From Paracoccaceae bacterium (GTDB taxonomy: Bacteria > Pseudomonadota > Alphaproteobacteria > Rhodobacterales > Rhodobacteraceae): a DNA stretch of 8,637 bases. The notes below the pieces were generated by a model. It ran no database searches. It had not been told where the DNA came from and saw only the letters and a program-made list of their open reading frames with translations. The DNA is taken from contig JAGRMK010000204.1 in the NCBI GenBank assembly GCA_020441345.1, forward strand, positions 1 through 8,637, given 5' to 3'. This document shows positions 5,866 to 8,637 of this stretch, piece by piece. A program made the position numbers and the translations under genes. Every line of letters begins with the position of its first letter. Position 1 is the stretch's first letter.

Positions 5866-6308
5866 TCCATCCGTTCTTTCGACAGACCACCGGGCACGAT
5901 GGTGATCGGCACCGGCAAGGCGCCGGCGTTGCGCGACATCTGCGAAACCAGCGGCCCGGGGCCGGCGCGGTCGACACCGGCGCCCAGCACCAGAATGCCG
6001 ATATCGGGATCGTCCTCGATCTGGCCAAGGATCTCATCGACCGGCTGCCCTTCGCGGATCACCAGTTCTGGCTGGATCGCATGCTTGTCGCGCATCCATT
6101 TCGCAAAAACCTCGAAATGGGCCTCGATCCGCTCACGGGCTTCTTCGCGCATCAGATCGGCAACGCCGATCCAGTGCTGGAATTCCTCGGGTGGGATGAT
6201 CGACAGGATCTGCACGCCGCCGCCGGTATGCGCGGCCCGCAGCGCCGCAAACCGGATGGCATTGAGGCATTCCCGACTATCGTCCAGCACGACCAGAAAC
6301 TTGCGCAT
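5853..6308 (-). CDS. Universal stress protein, UspA family
   Basis: A cytoplasmic single-domain Usp protein of 151 residues, close to the family norm of about 140-160. Visible features: the opening strand with 'FLVVLDDSRE' (4-13), 'GGVQILSIIPPEE' (30-42), a long charged helix (about 50-76), 'ELVIREGQPVDEIL' (81-94), 'IGILVLGAG' (103-111) and a C-terminal strand 'VPITIVPGG' (133-141). The usual G-x2-G-x9-G-S/T nucleotide loop is not clean here ('GAGVDRAGPGPLVSQ'), so ATP binding is uncertain. The ATG at 6308 has GGGAG 6 bases upstream (6315-6319, minus strand). An in-frame ATG 27 bases earlier would add only an Arg/Glu-rich stub. It lies downstream of the ion channel gene on the same strand, with a hairpin between them. 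Confidence 0.87.
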   Translation of the reverse strand: MRKFLVVLDDSRECLNAIRFAALRAAHTGGGVQILSIIPPEEFQHWIGVADLMREEARERIEAHFEVFAKWMRDKHAIQPELVIREGQPVDEILGQIEDDPDIGILVLGAGVDRAGPGPLVSQMSRNAGALPVPITIVPGGLSKERMEMIA

Positions 6309-6342
6309 CTCTCTCTCCCGTTCGCGGCGCATCATGGCGTAA

Positions 6343-6375
6343 GCCCCGCAGGCTGTCCAGCGGCCTGCGCGGGGC
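6343..6375 (-). terminator. Hairpin between channel and usp genes, possible terminator
   Basis: Read on the + strand, GCCCCGCAGGC (6343-6353) pairs with GCCTGCGCGGGGC (6363-6375): 11 base pairs with a 2-base GC bulge and a 9-base loop. It lies 16 bases past the channel stop on the minus strand and is followed there by only a weak T pair. It could terminate or attenuate read-through from the channel gene into usp. No separate usp promoter can be recognised in the short gap. Confidence 0.4.
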
Positions 6376-6391
6376 CTCCGCGAGCTGCCTG

Positions 6392-7186
6392 TCAGTCACT
6401 GAAACCTGCCGTCGGAATCTTCACCGGTGCGCCGCAGTGCTTGCAATGCACCGCGTCGGGATCGTGGCGATTGAGTCCGCATTCGGGGCATTCGTATTTC
6501 ACTTTGCTGGGCTGGAACATTGCCCGCGCCAGTTGCACGAACAAGGCGACACCAACCACCATCACCAGCACCGAGAACACCTTGCCGCCCGTGGTGTTCA
6601 GCGTGATGTCGCCATAGCCCGTCGTGGTCAACGTGGCGACGGTGAAATAGAGTGCATCGACATAGGCCGAGGGGCCTGTATGGGGGTTGAAGAACAGCGC
6701 ATAGGCCAGCGAGGTCGTCACGAAGATGAAGACGAACAGGTTGACGGCGGCAACAACCGTGTCCTCGCGTTGTCGAAAGAACGTGCTGTCGCGGCGCAGG
6801 TCACGCATCAGACGATAGGTCTGCAACAGCCGCACACCGCGCAGGATGCTGAGAACGGTGACGTCCTCGGTCAACAGTGGCGCCACCAGAAGCGAGGCCA
6901 CGACCACGATATCGGCCAGCGTGTACAGCCGTCGCAACATCCGCCAGCGGTTGCCCGCCACCCAGAGCCGCGCCAGGAAATCCAGCAGGATGATCACCCC
7001 GATCACCCCGCCCGCGATCAGCGATCCACGGCTTTGCGGATAGGCGGCGGCAGCCAGAAAGAACAGGATGCTGGCGAAATCGAAGGCGATCAGCCCGTAG
7101 CGAAACCAGACAGCGCGCGGCAGGCGGCTGTAGTAGAGGCGCCTGACCTCCTGCTTGAGCGCGGATTCCGCGGGTTTGTCGCTCAC
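6392..7186 (-). CDS. Six-TM potassium-channel-like protein with C-terminal zinc ribbon
   Basis: An inner-membrane cation channel subunit of 264 residues from the GTG at 7186. Apparent segments: S1 (about 29-49), S2 (55-77), S3 (89-104), an S4-like helix with spaced arginines 'ILRGVRLLQTYRLMRDLRR' (114-132), S5 (143-166), a pore loop with the selectivity filter 'TTTGYGD' (187-193), and S6 (201-223). After the membrane core come two Cys pairs, C233-x2-C236 and C248-x2-C251, typical of a zinc ribbon. The T-x-G-Y-G filter indicates K+ selectivity. S4 has fewer positive charges than classical voltage sensors, so gating is uncertain. The GTG overlaps the stop of the aminotransferase by 4 bases (GTGA), indicating translational coupling. 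A TTG 18 bases upstream is also in frame but less likely. Confidence 0.88.
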   Translation of the reverse strand: MSDKPAESALKQEVRRLYYSRLPRAVWFRYGLIAFDFASILFFLAAAAYPQSRGSLIAGGVIGVIILLDFLARLWVAGNRWRMLRRLYTLADIVVVASLLVAPLLTEDVTVLSILRGVRLLQTYRLMRDLRRDSTFFRQREDTVVAAVNLFVFIFVTTSLAYALFFNPHTGPSAYVDALYFTVATLTTTGYGDITLNTTGGKVFSVLVMVVGVALFVQLARAMFQPSKVKYECPECGLNRHDPDAVHCKHCGAPVKIPTAGFSD

Positions 7187-8040
7187 TTGGCGCTGGCCGC
7201 CCAATCCCAGTAGAGTTCGCGCGCGCGACGTGTGACCGGGCCGATCTGGTATTGCCGGTCGTCGAACGCCGTTACCGGCGTGACCTTGGACATGTTGCCA
7301 GACAAGAACACCTCGTCGGCGTCACGGAAATCGTCGAGCGTCAGCACCGCCTCGTGCACCTTGTAGCCGTCTGCGCCCAGGTTGAGCATGTGCCGCGTGC
7401 GGGTAATCCCGGCCAGGAAGGTGCCGTTGGCGATGGGGGTAAAGACTTCGCCATCCTTGACCATGAATACATTGGCACTGGCCGATTCCGCGACATTGCC
7501 CTGGCTATCGCAGACCAGCGCGTTGCCAAATCCCTTGGCGTTGGCCTCGGCCAGCATCCGGGCGTTATTGGGATAAAGGCACCCGGCCTTGGCGTTGACT
7601 ACGGCCACATCCAGCGTCGGGCGCCGGAACCGCGTGGTCGTCAGGGTGGTCGTGGCTTCGGGCTTTGCCATCGGGATCGCTTCCAGGCAGATTGCAAAGC
7701 CGGTCTTTTCCTGCGTCGGCACAACGCCCAGCGGACCCGCGTCGATGCCCCAGTACATCGGGCGGATATAGACCTCGTCCGCGAACCCCTCGAGTCCCTC
7801 GAGGACGATCTCGACCATCTGCTCGGTCTCGACGGTGGGGTTGATCATCAACGCCCGGGCCGAGTTGTTGACCCGCGCGCAATGCTTGTCCAGGTCGGGG
7901 GTGAGGCCGTCGAACAGCCGTGCCCCGTCGAATACCGTCGTGCCCAGCCAGGATCCGTGATCGGCGGCTTTCATCACCGGCACATCGCCGTCATGCCATT
8001 GACCGTTGAACCATGTGCGAATGCGCGAACCGACTGCCAT
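7183..8040 (-). CDS. Class IV PLP aminotransferase, branched-chain amino acid aminotransferase-like
   Basis: A cytosolic PLP enzyme of 285 residues, slightly shorter than E. coli IlvE (about 309). Fold-type IV features: 'TTVFDGARLFDG' (34-45), the arginine in 'LDKHCARVNNSAR' (R56), the PLP lysine in 'VVNAKAGCLYPNNARMLAEA' (K151), the glutamate of 'NVAESASANVFMV' (E185), 'LAGITRTRHM' (209-218) for phosphate binding, and 'FLSGNMSKVTPV' (245-256). It is expected to transfer amino groups between branched-chain amino acids and 2-oxoglutarate. D-amino-acid or aminodeoxychorismate-type relatives share the fold, so the substrate is inferred and no ilvE symbol is given. AGGAGA (8047-8052, minus strand) lies 6 bases before the ATG. 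It is the second gene after truB, across a 78-base gap, and overlaps the channel start. Confidence 0.88.
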   Translation of the reverse strand: MAVGSRIRTWFNGQWHDGDVPVMKAADHGSWLGTTVFDGARLFDGLTPDLDKHCARVNNSARALMINPTVETEQMVEIVLEGLEGFADEVYIRPMYWGIDAGPLGVVPTQEKTGFAICLEAIPMAKPEATTTLTTTRFRRPTLDVAVVNAKAGCLYPNNARMLAEANAKGFGNALVCDSQGNVAESASANVFMVKDGEVFTPIANGTFLAGITRTRHMLNLGADGYKVHEAVLTLDDFRDADEVFLSGNMSKVTPVTAFDDRQYQIGPVTRRARELYWDWAASAK

Positions 8041-8118
8041 TTGAGTTCTCCTGAAATTTGCTGCGCGAGTTAATCACCCCGCGCGCGCGGCGTCCAGAGC
8101 GGCCCAGCGTCGCGGACG
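8041..8118 (-). other. 78-base gap between truB and the aminotransferase
   Basis: Apart from the aminotransferase ribosome binding site it holds little. A small inverted repeat, GCGTC-GCG-GACGC (8107-8119), touches the truB stop, and an alternating CG run lies at 8079-8090. No T-run terminator and no confident promoter is visible, so read-through from truB is possible. Confidence 0.4.
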
Positions 8119-8637
8119 CTACAGGTTGAACACGCGGCTCGGGTGCAATTCGCCGCCGATATAGGTGCCCACGGCAACCGGCTGCCCGTCGTAACTGCCC
8201 CAAACCCGATCTCCGGGCGCTGCCGGAGTGGAAAGAACCCGCCCTGGATTGCCATTTTTCAACCTTGCCGCCCCTTCAGGTGCCAGCAGGGCCTCGGGCA
8301 GGTCGGCCAGCCCGACCTCCAGCGGCAAGAGATACGCCTCCAGCTCGGGGGAGCGCGCCAGAGCCTCGATCTGTTCAAGGCTGAGACCCTCGTCGGCCCG
8401 AAACGGTCCCGACCATTCCCGCCGCAGCCAGAGCACATGACCAAGGCAGCCCAGCGCCGCCCCCAGGTCGCGGGCAATGGAACGCACATAGCCGCCCTTG
8501 CCGCAAACCATGCGCAGCTCGGCGTGGTCGGCATCGGGGCGCGCGATCAGCGTCAGGTCCTCGACGAACAGCGGTCGGGCCGCGAGATCCATCGCTTCGC
8601 CGCCGCGCGCGATGTCATAGGCGCGCTCGCCCTCGAC
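8119..8637 (-). CDS. truB: tRNA pseudouridine(55) synthase TruB, C-terminal part (5' end cut by window)
   Basis: Makes pseudouridine at position 55 of the tRNA T-arm in the cytoplasm. 172 residues are visible, open to the window edge at 8637, so the start and the catalytic aspartate lie outside. The TruB signature near the edge, 'VEGERAYDIAR', and the later 'CGKGGYVRSIARDLG' plus 'GCLGHVLWLRRE' are characteristic. After these comes the shorter C-terminal part, with 'LKNGNPGRV' and 'VAVGTYIGGELHPSRVFNL', a degenerate PUA-like end. An internal ATG at 8592 is not the start, because the upstream codons read as conserved TruB. It heads the minus-strand series truB - aminotransferase - channel - usp in this window. 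Confidence 0.95.
   Translation of the reverse strand, partial: VEGERAYDIARGGEAMDLAARPLFVEDLTLIARPDADHAELRMVCGKGGYVRSIARDLGAALGCLGHVLWLRREWSGPFRADEGLSLEQIEALARSPELEAYLLPLEVGLADLPEALLAPEGAARLKNGNPGRVLSTPAAPGDRVWGSYDGQPVAVGTYIGGELHPSRVFNL

Noticed and set aside
8079..8090. Alternating CG run upstream of the aminotransferase as a possible Z-DNA or repeat element
   Set aside because: Short and expected by chance in DNA this GC-rich; no repeated unit or flanking structure.
1..8637. Mobile element, CRISPR array, tRNA or phage remnant
   Set aside because: No transposase or integrase motifs, no regularly spaced repeats, no tRNA cloverleaf seen on either strand; composition is even across the window.

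Overview
The window is GC-rich, gene-dense DNA that looks like a chromosome of the Rhodobacterales (Rhodobacteraceae) in the Alphaproteobacteria. Three things suggest this: the codon use, the gene neighbours, and an intergenic block at about 3551-3616 containing the 'CATCTTGCCCCAAATACTC' type of sequence that I remember from many genomes of that family. The genus cannot be read from the sequence. Nothing resembles a transposon, phage, CRISPR array, tRNA or rRNA.

Left part (1-3530, + strand) is a purine/ureide catabolism cluster. It holds ureidoglycolate lyase (allA, 55-609), an NCS2-family xanthine/urate-type permease (686-2104), and an amidohydrolase that best resembles 8-oxoguanine deaminase (2190-3530). 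The deaminase would make urate, the permease would import urate or xanthine, and AllA would perform the last carbon step of urate breakdown (ureidoglycolate to glyoxylate plus urea). The 76-base leader before the permease (610-685) can form two helices that share bases or build a pseudoknot just upstream of the ribosome binding site. It is the best candidate here for an undescribed or unannotated regulatory RNA, possibly a xanthine/urate riboswitch. A strong intrinsic terminator (2135-2169) lies between permease and deaminase.

Middle part: a hairpin-rich intergenic repeat block (3531-3701) separates the convergent deaminase and pyrF genes. pyrF (3702-4418, - strand; UMP synthesis) is divergent from a secreted alpha/beta hydrolase (4543-5826, + strand) across a 124-base promoter region.

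Right part (5853-8637, all - strand), in transcription order: truB (cut by the window edge), a class IV aminotransferase (IlvE-like), a six-TM potassium-channel-like protein with a C-terminal zinc ribbon whose GTG start overlaps the aminotransferase stop by 4 bases, and a UspA-type universal stress protein. A hairpin that may act as a terminator lies between channel and usp, and another lies between the convergent usp and hydrolase genes.

Most of the window is ordinary housekeeping and catabolic content. The points worth a second look are the permease leader RNA, the terminator placed 20 bases before the deaminase start, and the aminotransferase-channel-stress protein arrangement.
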